Made by a program: the position numbers and the translations under genes
Notes under the pieces: model-generated
What the model was told of the DNA's origin: nothing
The model's database searches: none
What the model saw: the letters and a program-made list of their open reading frames with translations, nothing else
Shown here: positions 43,515-54,395 of the stretch, in pieces
Layout of the letters: each line of letters opens with the position of its first letter
Numbering within the stretch: the stretch's first letter is position 1
Assembly (NCBI GenBank): GCA_028713555.1
Contig: JAQTOA010000003.1
Coordinates: forward strand, 186,001 to 250,000
Direction of reading: 5' to 3'
DNA: 64,000 nucleotides
Source of the DNA: Sterolibacterium sp.
Lineage (GTDB): Bacteria > Pseudomonadota > Gammaproteobacteria > Burkholderiales > Rhodocyclaceae

Positions 43515-44783
43515 TCAATTCGCAGGATCACCGGCAAGCACGAAAAAGTAGATGTAATGCGTTGTGCGTCCGGTTTCATCCCGGATTGCCGCCACACTGC
43601 GCCGCTCGCGGTAAATTTGTTCGTCCTTGCGCCGGCACCAAGTGGTGCCGGCCCAGTAGCCGTGCTGCTTTAATGCTTCACGTATCTCATCGTAGAATTT
43701 CAGCGGTTGCATGGCGGTGTGAAATTCGCTCTCGGGTTTCCCCAGCACATCTTCCTTGCTGTATCCAGTCACCGTCGTGAAGGCCCGATTGACCGATAAG
43801 ATCATCCCATCCACCCCGGTAATCATCATCCCCTCGGCCATGTTCTCGAAGGCATGTGCCTGGATCGCCAGCGTCTTGTCCCTTTCGCGTAGCTCGGTAA
43901 TGTCGATCGAGACAATCACGATTTTTCGACCCCCCGCTTGTGCAAAGGAATTCGCTGTCGCCTGGAATTCGTTCACGTTGCCGTCGGCGGCGATCAGGCG
44001 GTAGACAAACTCCTGCGACTCGCCGCTGTCGACCGCCCTGCGTAGTTGGGCGCGGACTTTATCGCGGTCTTCCGGATGTAACGAAGCAATGGCACTGGTG
44101 CCTGTTTTCAGCGCCTCATCCGACAGCCGGCGCCGGTATGAAGGGCTCGTATATATCCAGCGGCCCTCGGCGTCGAGCATGGCGATCAGGTCTCCCGCGT
44201 TCTCGGTGATGAGCCGGAAGTCCTCTTCGCTCTTGCGCAACGCTTCGCGTGTGTCGCGCAACTTGCGGTTCTGGCCATGAACAATATGGCCTAGGCCCAA
44301 CACGTATGCCGACAGGCCGACCAGGCACAAACTGGTGACCAGCAGATCGGTCGCCGCCGCAACTTCGAATCCTGCCGCCAGCCCCCACGCCAGCGCTCCT
44401 GCCGCATAGGCAAGAGAAGATGCCAGAGCACCCCGCCAGCCGCGATTAATCGCGTTATTCAGCGCGATTCCAATAAACAGGGTAAAGGCGATCCAGAGGG
44501 GAAATGCCAGCGCCGCCGCCCAGGTTCCCCCCAGCAGGGCGTCGAGCATCGAGTTGGAGAGTTCGGCTTTGAGCGGATCCGCGGCGACCCGGGCACGCCA
44601 GTAAACCAGGTGCGGATAGACCAGAAACTGCATCAGCAGCAGTCCCCAAGCAACACCGCCTGCGCCACGGCCTTGCATATGCATGCCGATGGCGACGAAC
44701 AGCGCAGCGAACGAAACGGTACGGGCCAAGTAATGGGTGCGGACCAACCAGTGGTGTTTCGACTTGGTCACTGCTCGTTCCAT
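43515..44783 (-). CDS. MASE2-like membrane sensor with two PAS domains and no output domain
   Basis: A 422-residue protein. Residues about 15-170 form a MASE2-like membrane sensor with several helices. A short coiled coil (172-190) follows, then two PAS/PAC units (about 190-300 and 310-418), with MLDAEGRWIYTSPSYRRRL and MITGVDGMILSVNRAF. Proteins of this build normally continue into GGDEF, EAL or kinase domains; here the chain ends in THYIYFFVLAGDPAN. The convergent msrA gene begins its 3' end 40 bp away, leaving no room for an output domain. It is either truncated or acts by pairing with another protein. AGGGTGA precedes the ATG. Confidence 0.8.
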   Translation of the reverse strand: MERAVTKSKHHWLVRTHYLARTVSFAALFVAIGMHMQGRGAGGVAWGLLLMQFLVYPHLVYWRARVAADPLKAELSNSMLDALLGGTWAAALAFPLWIAFTLFIGIALNNAINRGWRGALASSLAYAAGALAWGLAAGFEVAAATDLLVTSLCLVGLSAYVLGLGHIVHGQNRKLRDTREALRKSEEDFRLITENAGDLIAMLDAEGRWIYTSPSYRRRLSDEALKTGTSAIASLHPEDRDKVRAQLRRAVDSGESQEFVYRLIAADGNVNEFQATANSFAQAGGRKIVIVSIDITELRERDKTLAIQAHAFENMAEGMMITGVDGMILSVNRAFTTVTGYSKEDVLGKPESEFHTAMQPLKFYDEIREALKQHGYWAGTTWCRRKDEQIYRERRSVAAIRDETGRTTHYIYFFVLAGDPAN

Positions 44784-44910
44784 GGCTTCACCCTGAATCC
44801 TCTCAGATTTACCACGCTCCCAGCATACCCAAGTCGCCGCCGAAACAAACCGCTATGCGCCCACCACAGGCCCCACCCAATTGGATCGAAAGTATTACAG
44901 TGCCGCCTGA

Positions 44911-45303
44911 TTATTCAACTTCGGCGGGGACGGGTTCTCCGCGTTCCGGCTGGTCAAGTAATTCGACCAAAGCCATTGGCGCATTGTCTCCAATGCGAAA
45001 CCCCATCTTGAGAATACGCAGATAGCCGCCATTGCGCTGGGTGTAGCGCGGACCGATTTCAGCAAATAGCTTAACCACCATTTCGCGATCGCGTAAGCGG
45101 TCAAATGCCAAGCGGCGGTTAGCCAAGCTTGGCTTCTTGCCTAATGTAATTATTGGTTCCATGACGCGACGCAGTTCCTTGGCCTTGGGCAAGGTGGTTT
45201 TGATGGTTTCATGACGCAATAGTGAATTGGTCATGTTGCGCAACATTGCCAGTCGATGTGACGAAGTGCGATTAAGCTTTCGCAAGCCATTACCGTGACG
45301 CAT
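44911..45303 (-). CDS. rplQ: 50S ribosomal protein L17
   Basis: The 130-residue protein starts [20 protein letters not shown], the L17 signature, and has the expected [10 protein letters not shown] segment. It lies 77 bp behind rpoA as last gene of the alpha operon. No hairpin terminator follows, so transcripts may continue into the sensor gene at 44783. Confidence 0.97.
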   Translation of the reverse strand: MRHGNGLRKLNRTSSHRLAMLRNMTNSLLRHETIKTTLPKAKELRRVMEPIITLGKKPSLANRRLAFDRLRDREMVVKLFAEIGPRYTQRNGGYLRILKMGFRIGDNAPMALVELLDQPERGEPVPAEVE

Positions 45304-45380
45304 GATTCTTCCTCGTGTTTATACAGTTGCCGCGCAAGGCTAACAACCGGTTGATCGTTATCGAGAAGGTTAATTAATAT

Positions 45381-46361
45381 TTAAGACAGCTTCTCCAAAC
45401 CAAGCGGCGGCCAGCTCTCGAGTTTCATGCCGAGAGTCAACCCGCGCGAAGCGAGGACTTCCTTGATTTCATTGAGCGATTTGCGGCCGAGATTCGGAGT
45501 CTTGAGGAGTTCGGCTTCGGTGCGTTGAATCAGGTCGCCAATGTAATAAATGTTCTCAGCCTTCAGGCAATTAGCCGAGCGCACGGTCAGTTCCAAATCA
45601 TCCACCGGGCGTAGCAATATCGGATCGACCACGATCTGCTTCGGCGACTCAATCGACATTGGCGTGCCCTCGAGATCTGCGAATACCGACAACTGATCCA
45701 TCAAGATGCGCGCCGCATAACGAATCGCCTCTTCCGGATCGATCGCTCCATTCGTCTCGATATCGATGATCAGTTTGTCGAGATCGGTACGCTGCTCGAC
45801 ACGGGCGGATTCCACAGCATAGCTGACACGGCTGACCGGGCTGAACGAAGCATCCAGCATAATGCAGCCGATGCCCTTGGTTTCCTTGTCGCTGGGACGC
45901 ATAGTCGCTGGCACATAACCACGGCCAGCCTCGATCTTGATCTGCATGTCGAGCTTGCCGCCCGGAGCAACATGCGCGATAACATGGTCGGGGTTGACAA
46001 TCTCGACATCATGGCTGACTTCGATATCCCCAGCCGTTACCACGCCTTCACCCTTCCGGGCCAAGGTCAACAGTGCCTCGGAACGGTTGTGCAGTTTAAG
46101 CACCACCCCTTTGATATTAAGAAGAATGTCTACGACATCTTCGCGGACGCCATCAAGCGTCGAGTATTCGTGCAACACACCTTCAATCGAGGCTTCGGTG
46201 GGTGCGTAGCCAGGCATGGAAGAGAGCAGGATACGCCTAAGGGCGTTGCCCAATGTGTGACCATAACCGCGCTCAAACGGCTCCATGACTATCCGTGCGT
46301 GCACTGGAGAGAGCGTTTGGACGTCGATGATACGCGGTTTTAGAAGTGCGCTGCTTTGCAT
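45381..46361 (-). CDS. rpoA: RNA polymerase alpha subunit
   Basis: The product has 326 residues from the second ATG (46361), chosen because AAGGA lies six bases upstream; the first ATG at 46367 directly abuts it. The N-terminal assembly domain includes [20 protein letters not shown]; the flexible linker is followed by the C-terminal DNA- and activator-binding domain with [18 protein letters not shown]. It lies in the alpha operon behind rpsD. Confidence 0.97.
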   Translation of the reverse strand: MQSSALLKPRIIDVQTLSPVHARIVMEPFERGYGHTLGNALRRILLSSMPGYAPTEASIEGVLHEYSTLDGVREDVVDILLNIKGVVLKLHNRSEALLTLARKGEGVVTAGDIEVSHDVEIVNPDHVIAHVAPGGKLDMQIKIEAGRGYVPATMRPSDKETKGIGCIMLDASFSPVSRVSYAVESARVEQRTDLDKLIIDIETNGAIDPEEAIRYAARILMDQLSVFADLEGTPMSIESPKQIVVDPILLRPVDDLELTVRSANCLKAENIYYIGDLIQRTEAELLKTPNLGRKSLNEIKEVLASRGLTLGMKLESWPPLGLEKLS

Positions 46362-46432
46362 CTGCATTCCTTCTGAGTGGAAGCGTCTCTGGCGCTAGTT
46401 GAGTTACAACTCAACTAGCCGAAGAACACCTG

Positions 46433-47062
46433 TTAGCGCGAGTAAAGTTCGACGATCAGACCTTCATTTATCGTCGCCGGCAGTTCAGGGCGCTGCGGAT
46501 AGGTCTTGAATACACCTTTGCCAGCCTTGGCGTCAACTTCGATCCACTCCGGATAACCGCGCGACTCCGCAGCTACCAGCGCTGCCTTGGTGCGCAGTTG
46601 TGCACGGGCACTATCACTAAGTTGCACCACGTCGCCAGGACGGACACCATAAGAAGGAATATTGACACGCCGGCCATTCACCAGCACTCCATTGTGCCGT
46701 ACTATCTGGCGCGACTCAGCACGTGAACCGCCAAAGCCCATACGGTAAGCCACCGTATCCAGGCGCCCCTCAAGCAACTGAAGCAGATTCTCACCGGTCT
46801 GGCCTTTGCGGCTCTCCGCAGTTGCAAAAGTTTTACGGAACTGACGCTCAAGGATGCCATAAATGCGGCGTACCTTTTGCTTCTCGCGCAACTGAGTGCC
46901 ATAACCAGAAAGGCGTTGACCAGACTTCTGGCCATGCTGGCCAGGCGCATAGGCACGGCGCTCAACAGAGCACTTGTCCGTAAAACATTTCTCAGCCTTC
47001 AGGAACAATTTCTCGCCTTCGCGACGGCATTGGCGGCACTTGGGATCAAGATTACGGGCCAC
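46433..47062 (-). CDS. rpsD: 30S ribosomal protein S4
   Basis: The 209-residue protein nucleates 30S assembly on 16S rRNA. It starts [20 protein letters not shown] with two N-terminal cysteines and contains the S4 RNA-binding domain around [20 protein letters not shown]. Autogenous control of the alpha operon by S4 is known in enterobacteria; no such site was identified here. Confidence 0.97.
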   Translation of the reverse strand: MARNLDPKCRQCRREGEKLFLKAEKCFTDKCSVERRAYAPGQHGQKSGQRLSGYGTQLREKQKVRRIYGILERQFRKTFATAESRKGQTGENLLQLLEGRLDTVAYRMGFGGSRAESRQIVRHNGVLVNGRRVNIPSYGVRPGDVVQLSDSARAQLRTKAALVAAESRGYPEWIEVDAKAGKGVFKTYPQRPELPATINEGLIVELYSR

Positions 47063-47114
47063 GGTTTACTCCTTGGATTCAAACGATAGCATAGTCAGTT
47101 GGATGCGGCCATGC

Positions 47115-47504
47115 TTAAATGCGACGGCGCTTGGGCGGACGACAACCATTGTGGGGAATAGGCGTGATGTCAGTAATACTGGAGATCTTAATGCCGAGCG
47201 CATTGAGAGCACGGACTGCCGACTCGCGCCCCGGTCCAGGACCTTTAATGCGCACTTCTAGGTTTTTCACGCCGCACTCCAGAGCTGCTTTACCGGCAGC
47301 TTCGGCAGCCACCTGCGCCGCAAACGGCGTGCTCTTGCGTGAACCTTTGAAACCAGCACCACCTGATGTTGCCCATGACAAAGCATTACCCTGACGATCG
47401 GTGATGGTAATGATGGTGTTGTTAAACGAAGCATGCACGTGGGCAATGCCCTCGGCAACGTTCTTCTTGACCTTTTTACGAACTTTAGTTGCTGGCTTAG
47501 CCAT
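47115..47504 (-). CDS. rpsK: 30S ribosomal protein S11
   Basis: The 129-residue protein shows [20 protein letters not shown] and the C-terminal [18 protein letters not shown], both diagnostic of S11, which lines the platform and mRNA exit region. It follows rpsM by 13 bp. Confidence 0.97.
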   Translation of the reverse strand: MAKPATKVRKKVKKNVAEGIAHVHASFNNTIITITDRQGNALSWATSGGAGFKGSRKSTPFAAQVAAEAAGKAALECGVKNLEVRIKGPGPGRESAVRALNALGIKISSITDITPIPHNGCRPPKRRRI

Positions 47505-47517
47505 GATTCATTCCTGG

Positions 47518-47883
47518 TTACTTTTTAGCGCCGGCGATTGCCTTGCGGGGTCCCTTGCGGGTACGGGCGTTGGTGCGAGTGCGTTGACCGCGCACCGGCA
47601 GGCCACGGCGATGGCGCAGGCCCCGATAGCAGCCAAGATCCATCAAACGCTTGATGTTCATCGTCACCTCGCGGCGCAGATCGCCTTCGACGGTGAATTT
47701 CACTACTTCTTCGCGTAACCGTTCCATCTCGCTGTCGTTCAAATCCTTGACTTTGGTCGACCTGCCTACTTTGGCGGCATCGCAAATTTTCTTCGCGCGC
47801 GGACGACCAATACCAAAAATCGCTGTCAGCGCGATCTCGGCATGCTGGTGATTCGGAATATTTACCCCTGCAATACGGGCCAT
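47518..47883 (-). CDS. rpsM: 30S ribosomal protein S13
   Basis: The 121-residue head protein contacts tRNA and the 50S subunit. It begins [20 protein letters not shown] and ends in the Arg-rich [15 protein letters not shown] tail typical of S13. It lies 75 bp behind rpmJ. Confidence 0.97.
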   Translation of the reverse strand: MARIAGVNIPNHQHAEIALTAIFGIGRPRAKKICDAAKVGRSTKVKDLNDSEMERLREEVVKFTVEGDLRREVTMNIKRLMDLGCYRGLRHRRGLPVRGQRTRTNARTRKGPRKAIAGAKK

Positions 47884-47958
47884 AGGCTCACCCTAACTTT
47901 TGTCCCGGTAACGGGAAACAGAACATTATAAATAACTCATTCGCCAAAATCAACCTAA

Positions 47959-48072
47959 TCAACCTTGTCGCTGTTTGTGACGCGGATCGGTACAGATAAC
48001 CCGAACGACACGTTTGCGCCGGATGATCTTGCAGTTACGGCAGATACACTTGACCGAGGCTAGTACTTTCAT
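47959..48072 (-). CDS. rpmJ: 50S ribosomal protein L36
   Basis: A 37-residue protein, [20 protein letters not shown] at the start and ending DPRHKQRQG. The CxxC pair with a following Cys and His (CTDPRH) forms the zinc-binding set of the C+ type, indicating the zinc-dependent version. It lies 19 bp behind infA in the usual place between secY/infA and rpsM. Confidence 0.95.
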   Translation of the reverse strand: MKVLASVKCICRNCKIIRRKRVVRVICTDPRHKQRQG

Positions 48073-48091
48073 GATGCTTCTCCGAAAAATA

Positions 48092-48310
48092 TTACTTCGC
48101 GCGGAAAACAATTCGGCCCTTGGTTAGGTCGTAGGGCGTCATCTGCACTGTCACTTTGTCACCGGGCAGGATGCGAATATAGTGCATACGCATCTTGCCG
48201 GAGATATGTCCCAGTACGACATGACCGTTCTCGAGCTTGACCCGAAAAGTCGCGTTGGGAAGGTTTTCCTGCACCTCACCCTGCATTTCGATCATGTCCT
48301 CCTTCGACAT
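48092..48310 (-). CDS. infA: Translation initiation factor IF-1
   Basis: The 72-residue OB-fold factor starts [20 protein letters not shown] and ends [11 protein letters not shown], of normal length. It binds the 30S A site during initiation. Its position between secY and rpmJ is common in betaproteobacteria. Confidence 0.96.
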   Translation of the reverse strand: MSKEDMIEMQGEVQENLPNATFRVKLENGHVVLGHISGKMRMHYIRILPGDKVTVQMTPYDLTKGRIVFRAK

Positions 48311-48330
48311 AGCTGTGTTTTACCGTTTCA

Positions 48331-49686
48331 CTAGCGAGTTGGGAAGGCTGCGCCCTTGAAATTAGCTTTCTTCAACAAGCTTTCGTATTGGTGAGACATG
48401 ATGTAAGCCTGTACTTGCGACATGAAATCCATGGTAACCACCACGATGATCAGTAGTGAAGTACCGCCGAAGTAGAACGGCACATTCCATTTTAGGATCA
48501 GAAATTCCGGCAACAGGCAAACCAGGGTTACATAGATTGCGCCGGCCAGGGTCAAGCGCATCAGGATTTTGTCAATATAGCGTGCAGTCTGCTCGCCGGG
48601 GCGGATGCCGGGGACAAAGGCACCACTTTTCTTTAAGTTATCCGCAGTTTCTTTTGAGTTAAACACTAACGCAGTATAGAAAAAACAGAAAAATACAATT
48701 GCCGCAGCATATAGCAAGACATAGATCGGTTGGCCGGGAGACAAGGTCCCGGCAATATCCTTGAGCCAACTCATTCCATCGCCCGAACCGAACCAACCTG
48801 CTACCGTCGCCGGGAACAGGATAATACTTGAGGCAAAAATTGGCGGGATCACACCCGACATGTTGAGCTTGAGCGGCAAGTGCGAGCTTTGTCCACCATA
48901 TACTTTATTGCCGACTTGTCGCTTGGCATAATTGACCAATATCTTGCGTTGTCCGCGTTCTACGAAAACGACTAGCCCCGTAACCAGTATCACCAGAGCG
49001 AAAATAAACAAGGCTGTCACTGGATGCATGCTGCCAGTATTGACCAGCGAGAATAGCCCGCCAAGTGCGTTCGGCAAGCCGGCGGCAATACCCGCAAAGA
49101 TGATGATGGATATCCCATTGCCAAGGCCGCGTTCGGTAATTTGCTCGCCTAGCCACATCAAAAACATTGTGCCAGTGACGAGAGTCGTCACGGCGGTAAG
49201 ACGAAACATCATGCCGGGATCAAGCACCAGCCCGGGTTGGGACTCCAGTGCGATGGAAATGCCGATTCCCTGGAAGAGGGCCAAGCCAACTGTGCCATAG
49301 CGCGTATATTGAGTAATTTTTCGGCGCCCAGCTTCGCCCTCCTTCTTCAATGCTTCGAGCTGCGGCGAGGCAATACTCATCAGCTGCATGATGATCGATG
49401 AAGAGATGTAAGGCATGATACCCAAGGCAAAAATGGTAAAGCGCGACAATGCCCCGCCAGAGAACAGATTGAAGACGCCCAATATGCCGCCCTTCTGTCC
49501 CTCGAATAACTGCGCCAGAGCTACCGGATCAATGCCCGGCACGGGGATGTGTGCGCCGATCCGATAGACGACGAGCGCGCCCAATAAGAACCACAGTCGG
49601 CGCCAGAGGTCGCCGAACTTGCCGGTTTTGCCGATGGGTTTGCCCACGGGTTTCCCAAACGCGGTGACTGCAGCTGGATTAGCCAA
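48331..49686 (-). CDS. secY: Protein translocase subunit SecY
   Basis: The 451-residue, ten-helix channel subunit of the Sec translocon. TTG at 49686 is taken as start because AGGA lies nine bases upstream and it follows rplO by 10 bp; the open frame continues upstream into rplO. The N-terminus has a short GKP-rich stretch before the first membrane helix. Family segments include [25 protein letters not shown] and [19 protein letters not shown]. Confidence 0.96.
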   Translation of the reverse strand: MANPAAVTAFGKPVGKPIGKTGKFGDLWRRLWFLLGALVVYRIGAHIPVPGIDPVALAQLFEGQKGGILGVFNLFSGGALSRFTIFALGIMPYISSSIIMQLMSIASPQLEALKKEGEAGRRKITQYTRYGTVGLALFQGIGISIALESQPGLVLDPGMMFRLTAVTTLVTGTMFLMWLGEQITERGLGNGISIIIFAGIAAGLPNALGGLFSLVNTGSMHPVTALFIFALVILVTGLVVFVERGQRKILVNYAKRQVGNKVYGGQSSHLPLKLNMSGVIPPIFASSIILFPATVAGWFGSGDGMSWLKDIAGTLSPGQPIYVLLYAAAIVFFCFFYTALVFNSKETADNLKKSGAFVPGIRPGEQTARYIDKILMRLTLAGAIYVTLVCLLPEFLILKWNVPFYFGGTSLLIIVVVTMDFMSQVQAYIMSHQYESLLKKANFKGAAFPTR

Positions 49687-49696
49687 TGGAGATTTC

Positions 49697-50134
49697 CTAC
49701 GCCTCGGTAACACTGCCGCCGAGCGCTTCAATGGCAATCCTGGCACCCTTCGAGGCACCAAGCCCTTTCAGAACCACCTTGCGGGTCAGTTTCCCACAAA
49801 GGATCACCTTCGCTGCTAGTGCATCGGAAGAAATCACACCTGCTTGTTTCAGCGACAGTAGATCGATTTCATCAAGCGGCAGTTTGTCCAGTTCAGAGAG
49901 TCGCACTTCAACATTTTGTCCGCGCGTTAGCGAAACAAAACCACGTTTCGGCAAACGACGTTGCAGCGGCATCTGGCCACCTTCAAAGCCAACCTTGTGA
50001 AAGCCGCCAGCACGAGACTTTTGCCCTTTGTGGCCACGCCCTGCAGTTTTGCCCAATCCGCTACCGATACCACGGCCAACGCGGCGCTTGGTATGTGTTG
50101 AACCCTCGCTAGGTTTGATGGTATTCAGTCGCAT
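49697..50134 (-). CDS. rplO: 50S ribosomal protein L15
   Basis: The 145-residue protein starts [20 protein letters not shown] and shows the Gly/Arg/Lys-rich [20 protein letters not shown] tract that threads into 23S rRNA. It lies 4 bp behind rpmD. Confidence 0.97.
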   Translation of the reverse strand: MRLNTIKPSEGSTHTKRRVGRGIGSGLGKTAGRGHKGQKSRAGGFHKVGFEGGQMPLQRRLPKRGFVSLTRGQNVEVRLSELDKLPLDEIDLLSLKQAGVISSDALAAKVILCGKLTRKVVLKGLGASKGARIAIEALGGSVTEA

Positions 50135-50138
50135 CGTT

Positions 50139-50321
50139 TTAACCCTCGTATTTCACCAGATAGGCGACCTTGTTGATCATGCCCCGCACCGCTGAAGTAT
50201 CTTCCAACGTGGCACTGCTATTCAGGCGGCGCAAACCCAAGCCGCGAACTGTCGCACGGTGGCTCTGCTTGGTGCCTATGACACTCTTGAACAGCGTCAC
50301 CTTAATTTTCTTATCAGCCAT
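50139..50321 (-). CDS. rpmD: 50S ribosomal protein L30
   Basis: The 60-residue protein contains [20 protein letters not shown] and [10 protein letters not shown], the L30 signature. It lies 5 bp behind rpsE. Confidence 0.96.
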   Translation of the reverse strand: MADKKIKVTLFKSVIGTKQSHRATVRGLGLRRLNSSATLEDTSAVRGMINKVAYLVKYEG

Positions 50322-50326
50322 TCCAC

Positions 50327-50854
50327 TTACTCCATGATTTCCTGAACGCTCTTGCCGCGTTTGGCGGCAAATTCGGCAGGGGTACTCATCGATTGCAGTC
50401 CATTGATGGTTGCGCGGACAACATTATAAGGATTGGTCGAACCAAGAATCTTGGCGACTACGTCGGTTACCCCTGCCACCTCGAACACTGCGCGCATCGG
50501 ACCACCAGCGATGATGCCGGTACCTGCTGCGGCGGGTTGCATCAAAACCCGGCATGCACCATGATGCCCAATTACCCGGTGTTGAAGCGTCCCTTCCTTA
50601 AGGCTGACCCGCGACAGTTTACGGCGCGCCTCCTCCATAGCCTTTTGCACAGCCACCGGAACTTCGCGCGACTTTCCCTTACCCATGCCGACGCTGCCAT
50701 CTCCATCACCCACCACAGTCAAAGCGGCAAAACCGAGAATCCTGCCGCCTTTAACTACTTTGGTAACACGATTGATGGCGACCATCTTCTCGCGCATGCC
50801 GTCATCACTTTTTTCCGTCGATTGCTGCTGTTTTCTCGATTGCGGTTTAGCCAT
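50327..50854 (-). CDS. rpsE: 30S ribosomal protein S5
   Basis: The 175-residue protein shows [19 protein letters not shown] and [20 protein letters not shown], the double-stranded-RNA-binding and C-terminal parts of S5, which governs mRNA entry and decoding accuracy. Its Gln-rich N-terminus is slightly extended. It lies 35 bp behind rplR. Confidence 0.97.
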   Translation of the reverse strand: MAKPQSRKQQQSTEKSDDGMREKMVAINRVTKVVKGGRILGFAALTVVGDGDGSVGMGKGKSREVPVAVQKAMEEARRKLSRVSLKEGTLQHRVIGHHGACRVLMQPAAAGTGIIAGGPMRAVFEVAGVTDVVAKILGSTNPYNVVRATINGLQSMSTPAEFAAKRGKSVQEIME

Positions 50855-50889
50855 TATTTGCCTCGCTCATTGACCACTCGGTTGCCGCA

Positions 50890-51243
50890 TTAGAATTGAA
50901 GTCCGCCTTCGCGTGCCGCTTCTGCCAAAGCCTTGATACGACCATGGTAGTGAAAGCCGGAGCGATCAAAGGATACCTTTTCGATACCCTTAGCCTTGGC
51001 TCGTTCGGCAATAAGTTTGCCGACAGCCGTAGCAGCCTTGACATTTCCCCCACTCGGTAGCTGACTGCGCACTTCCGCCTCGGCGGTAGAAGCGGAAACC
51101 AGCACCTGGGTACCGCAACCAGAAAATATCTGCGCGTAAATATGGCTGTTGCTGCGATTTACCGTGAGGCGCACCGCCTTGAGTTCGGCAATCTTTGCCC
51201 GGGTTCTGCGGGCTCTGCGCAAACGCGCTAGTTTCTTATTCAT
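50890..51243 (-). CDS. rplR: 50S ribosomal protein L18
   Basis: The 117-residue 5S-rRNA-binding protein starts with the basic [18 protein letters not shown] and ends [20 protein letters not shown], typical for L18. It lies 12 bp behind rplF. Confidence 0.97.
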   Translation of the reverse strand: MNKKLARLRRARRTRAKIAELKAVRLTVNRSNSHIYAQIFSGCGTQVLVSASTAEAEVRSQLPSGGNVKAATAVGKLIAERAKAKGIEKVSFDRSGFHYHGRIKALAEAAREGGLQF

Positions 51244-51255
51244 GTTTATCCGCCC

Positions 51256-51789
51256 TTACTTCTTCTTGGTTTCCTTGATTACCACCTTTTCGTCGGCGTA
51301 GCGCACACCCTTGCCCTTGTACGGCTCAGGCGAACGATAGGCACGGACTTCGGCGGCCACCTGACCCACTTGCTGCCGGTCAATTCCCTTGATGAGAATC
51401 TCGGTCTGCGTCGGAGTCTCGCATTTAACACCTTTCGGCATCGCATGAACTATTGGGTGGGAAAAGCCAAGCGACAGATTCAGTTTATCTCCCTGCGCCT
51501 GTGCGCGATACCCCACGCCAACCAGTGACAACTTCTTCTCATAACCCTTGGTGACGCCATTCACCATATTATTTACCAGCGCCCGCATCGTGCCCGACAT
51601 CGCGCCACCGTTGGTAACGCCCGGAATAGCTCGACAGTGTAGGTTGTTACCGTCCCGCTCGATTTTGACCCCCGGTAGCATGAACTGTTTCAGTGTCCCA
51701 AGCGGCCCCTTAACGCTGATCTCCGCATCTCCGAGCACCACCTCGACACCCTTCAGTACTTCAACTGGATATTTGGCAATTCGTGACAT
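51256..51789 (-). CDS. rplF: 50S ribosomal protein L6
   Basis: The 177-residue protein starts [23 protein letters not shown] at 51789 is chosen over an upstream extension. [15 protein letters not shown] near the end is the L6 signature. It lies 11 bp behind rpsH. Confidence 0.97.
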   Translation of the reverse strand: MSRIAKYPVEVLKGVEVVLGDAEISVKGPLGTLKQFMLPGVKIERDGNNLHCRAIPGVTNGGAMSGTMRALVNNMVNGVTKGYEKKLSLVGVGYRAQAQGDKLNLSLGFSHPIVHAMPKGVKCETPTQTEILIKGIDRQQVGQVAAEVRAYRSPEPYKGKGVRYADEKVVIKETKKK

Positions 51790-51800
51790 AGTTGTCCCCC

Positions 51801-52196
51801 TTACGCCACGATACAAAGCACTTCGCCGCCAACATTCGATGCGCGTGCTTTGCGGTCGGTCATTACGCCTTTAGGTGTGGATACAATGGCCACACCCAGT
51901 CCATTCAGCACTTGGGGCAGAGCATCTTTCCCCTTATAAACTCGCAGTCCCGGCTTGGAGATGCGCTCGATTCGCTCTATGACAGGGCGACCCGCGTAGT
52001 ACTTGAGTGCGATATCGAGTTCCGGCTTGCCGCTATTCTCGCGCACAGCAAAATCGTCGATATAGCCCTCATCCTTAAGAACAGTGGCAATCGCCACCTT
52101 CAGCTTGGAAGAAGGCATGACAACAGCACCTTTCTGAGCCATTTGTGCATTCCGGATACGGGTCAGCATATCGGCTATAGGATCGGTCATACTCAT
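51801..52196 (-). CDS. rpsH: 30S ribosomal protein S8
   Basis: The 131-residue protein begins [20 protein letters not shown] and ends [20 protein letters not shown], typical of S8, which binds 16S rRNA and in E. coli represses the spc operon. It lies 15 bp behind rpsN. Confidence 0.97.
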   Translation of the reverse strand: MSMTDPIADMLTRIRNAQMAQKGAVVMPSSKLKVAIATVLKDEGYIDDFAVRENSGKPELDIALKYYAGRPVIERIERISKPGLRVYKGKDALPQVLNGLGVAIVSTPKGVMTDRKARASNVGGEVLCIVA

Positions 52197-52211
52197 AGCG
52201 ATCTCTCCTGG

Positions 52212-52517
52212 TTACCAGCTGGCCTTGGTCATGCCTGGCACCTCGCCGCGCATCACAAATTCACGCAGTTTGTTGCGGCACAGGCCGAATTTACGAAAAA
52301 CACCGCGCGGGCGTCCGGTCAACTCGCAACGATTGCGCTGGCGCGTTGGTGAAGCATTGCGTGGTAACTGTTGCAACTTGAGGCGCGCCGCCATGCGCAC
52401 CTCGTCCGACAGCTTGCTATTGTTGTAAATCGCCGCAAGTTCGGCACGCTTGGTTGCAAACTTGGCAACCATTTTCGTGCGCTTGGCTTCGCGGTTAATC
52501 AGTGAAAGTTTGGCCAT
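52212..52517 (-). CDS. rpsN: 30S ribosomal protein S14
   Basis: The 101-residue long-form S14 has [20 protein letters not shown] without the paired CxxC zinc motifs, so it is the zinc-independent type, in contrast to the zinc-type L36 of the same locus. It lies 7 bp behind rplE. Confidence 0.96.
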   Translation of the reverse strand: MAKLSLINREAKRTKMVAKFATKRAELAAIYNNSKLSDEVRMAARLKLQQLPRNASPTRQRNRCELTGRPRGVFRKFGLCRNKLREFVMRGEVPGMTKASW

Positions 52518-52524
52518 GTGTCCC

Positions 52525-53064
52525 TCAGTTCTTAAAAGGGAATTTAAATGCCGCGAGGAGCGCCTTTGCTTCCGCGTCGGTTTTCGCGCTTGTCGTGATG
52601 CTGATATTCATCCCACGCAACGCATCAATCTTGTCATACTCAATCTCGTGAAAAATGATCTGCTCTTTGACTCCGACATTGTAATTGCCACGTCCGTCGA
52701 AGCCCTTACCCGAGACGCCTCGAAAGTCACGAATACGCGGCATCGCAACCGTGACAAGTCGATCAAGGAACTCATACATACGGTTACCACGCAATGTCAC
52801 CATGCAACCGATCGGGTAGCCCTCACGGATCTTGAATTGCGCGATGGCTTTTTTTGCCTTGGTAACCACCGGTTTCTGACCGGCTATCTTGGTCATGTCG
52901 CCCACTGCGTTGTCAAGCACTTTCTTATCGCCGATCGCCTCACCCACACCCATATTGAGCGTAATCTTGGTGATACGCGGCACTTCCATGATTGATTTGT
53001 AGCCGAATTTACTTTTCAGTTCGGCAACCACCGTGTTCTTATAGAACTCCTGCAAGCGCGCCAT
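52525..53064 (-). CDS. rplE: 50S ribosomal protein L5
   Basis: The 179-residue 5S-rRNA-binding protein has [10 protein letters not shown] and [20 protein letters not shown], the L5 signature. It lies 8 bp behind rplX. Confidence 0.97.
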   Translation of the reverse strand: MARLQEFYKNTVVAELKSKFGYKSIMEVPRITKITLNMGVGEAIGDKKVLDNAVGDMTKIAGQKPVVTKAKKAIAQFKIREGYPIGCMVTLRGNRMYEFLDRLVTVAMPRIRDFRGVSGKGFDGRGNYNVGVKEQIIFHEIEYDKIDALRGMNISITTSAKTDAEAKALLAAFKFPFKN

Positions 53065-53072
53065 GTTTTTCC

Positions 53073-53390
53073 TTACGCCTCCAGAACTTCGCCGTTAGCC
53101 TTGAACACCCGAACCTTACGGCCGTCGTTAAGGGTCTTGAACCCAACGCGATCCGCCTTCTGGGTGGCAGGATTAAACAGCGCCACATTGGATATCTGAA
53201 TCGGCATCTCCTTCTCGACGATGCCTCCCTGTTGCCCTTTCATCGGATTGGGCTTGGTGTGCTTCTTGACGCGATTGACACCCTCAACCAAGAGGTGCCC
53301 TTCGTCAACCCGCTTCAGCACTACCCCACGCTTGCCCTTGTCCTTACCAGTAATGACAATGACGTTATCGCCCTTGCGAATCTTGTTCAT
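53073..53390 (-). CDS. rplX: 50S ribosomal protein L24
   Basis: The 105-residue protein has the KOW motif in [23 protein letters not shown] at 53390 is preceded by AAGGA; an upstream TTG would add two residues. It is an early assembly initiator on 23S rRNA. Confidence 0.96.
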   Translation of the reverse strand: MNKIRKGDNVIVITGKDKGKRGVVLKRVDEGHLLVEGVNRVKKHTKPNPMKGQQGGIVEKEMPIQISNVALFNPATQKADRVGFKTLNDGRKVRVFKANGEVLEA

Positions 53391-53399
53391 GACCAATCC

Positions 53400-53768
53400 T
53401 TACAGAACTTCAGGAGCCAGCGAAACGATCTTCATGAATCGCTCAGTGCGTAGCTCGCGTGTTACCGGTCCGAATATGCGCGTACCGATCGGTTCAAGTT
53501 TGTTGTTAAGAAGAACGGCGGCATTGTCGTCAAATTTGACCAAGGAGCCATCCGAGCGACGGACACCCTTTGCGGTGCGAACGACCACTGCCGTATATAC
53601 CTCACCCTTCTTTACGCGACCGCGCGGAGCGACATCTTTAATACTAACTTTGATCACATCGCCAATCCCCGCATAGCGACGCTTAGATCCGCCCAGCACC
53701 TTGATGCACATAACCGTTCGCGCGCCGGTATTATCGGCTACGGTTAGCTTGGTTTGCATTTGTATCAT
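53400..53768 (-). CDS. rplN: 50S ribosomal protein L14
   Basis: The 122-residue protein starts [20 protein letters not shown] and contains [15 protein letters not shown], diagnostic of L14 at the subunit interface. GGAGG precedes the ATG. It is the first gene of the spc group and has its own promoter 120-150 bp upstream. Confidence 0.97.
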   Translation of the reverse strand: MIQMQTKLTVADNTGARTVMCIKVLGGSKRRYAGIGDVIKVSIKDVAPRGRVKKGEVYTAVVVRTAKGVRRSDGSLVKFDDNAAVLLNNKLEPIGTRIFGPVTRELRTERFMKIVSLAPEVL

Positions 53769-53821
53769 TTAATTTCCTCCAACTTAATTCGCGCCGTGCT
53801 TTTCTCGCGATCAGTCTTGGA

Positions 53822-53865
53822 ACCCGTTCGGGTATGACAAACGGTGCATTAGCATACGATGCACC
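53822..53865 (-). other. Structured leader between the spc promoter and rplN
   Basis: Two hairpins lie in the untranslated leader: ACCCG (53822-53826) with CGGGT (53829-53833), and GGTGCAT (53843-53849) with ATGCACC (53859-53865) around a nine-base loop. They could be a binding site for a ribosomal protein or simple RNA-stabilising structures. Confidence 0.45.
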
Positions 53866-53886
53866 CAGCGTGAAACAAAGACCTCT

Positions 53887-53916
53887 ATTATCCTTCTATA
53901 CGCAACTGCGTGTCAA
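53887..53916 (-). promoter_or_regulatory. Sigma-70 promoter of the spc operon
   Basis: On the minus strand TTGACA (53916-53911) is a perfect -35 box, followed by an 18-bp spacer and GATAAT (53892-53887) as -10. Transcription would start near 53880, about 110 bp before rplN, and explains the large gap behind rpsQ. Confidence 0.75.
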
Positions 53917-53938
53917 TGGATAATGGAAGAAAAATTGG

Positions 53939-54202
53939 CTATACATTCTTTTCAAGTACCCGGGCCACACGCCAAGCTTTGGTTTTTGAAATCGGGGCAC
54001 ATTCCTCGATCAGCACCAAATCACCCGCCTTCGCTACGTCACTTTCGACGTGAACATGATACTTTTGGGTACGGAGCATCATCTTGCCGATTACCGGATG
54101 CTTAACATGGCGCTCAACCAGAACGGTCACTGTCTTTTGCATCTTGTCACTGACAACTCTTCCGGTTAGCGTACGACGTACTTTTTCGGTGGTCTGGTTC
54201 AT
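53939..54202 (-). CDS. rpsQ: 30S ribosomal protein S17
   Basis: The 87-residue OB-fold protein shows [20 protein letters not shown] and [20 protein letters not shown], both typical of S17. Its ATG overlaps the rpmC stop codon by four bases. It is the last gene of the S10 group. Confidence 0.97.
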   Translation of the reverse strand: MNQTTEKVRRTLTGRVVSDKMQKTVTVLVERHVKHPVIGKMMLRTQKYHVHVESDVAKAGDLVLIEECAPISKTKAWRVARVLEKNV

Positions 54203-54393
54203 TTCGCTACACCTCTTTCACCGAGGATGGTCTTAACCCGCGCAATATCTTTGCGCACTTTTCCTATCTGGCTGTGGTTAGTAAGCTGTTGGGTAGCTGC
54301 CTGCATGCGCAGGCTAAATTGAACCCTGCGCAAGTCAAGCAGCTCCTTGTTCAATTCGCCAGTGTCCTTTGCTCTCATTTCAATTGGTTTCAT
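54199..54393 (-). CDS. rpmC: 50S ribosomal protein L29
   Basis: The 64-residue helical protein has [20 protein letters not shown] at the start and a short second helix with [13 protein letters not shown]29 sits at the exit tunnel, where trigger factor and SRP dock. It starts 2 bp behind rplP. Confidence 0.96.
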   Translation of the reverse strand: MKPIEMRAKDTGELNKELLDLRRVQFSLRMQAATQQLTNHSQIGKVRKDIARVKTILGERGVAK

Positions 54394-54395
54394 GA

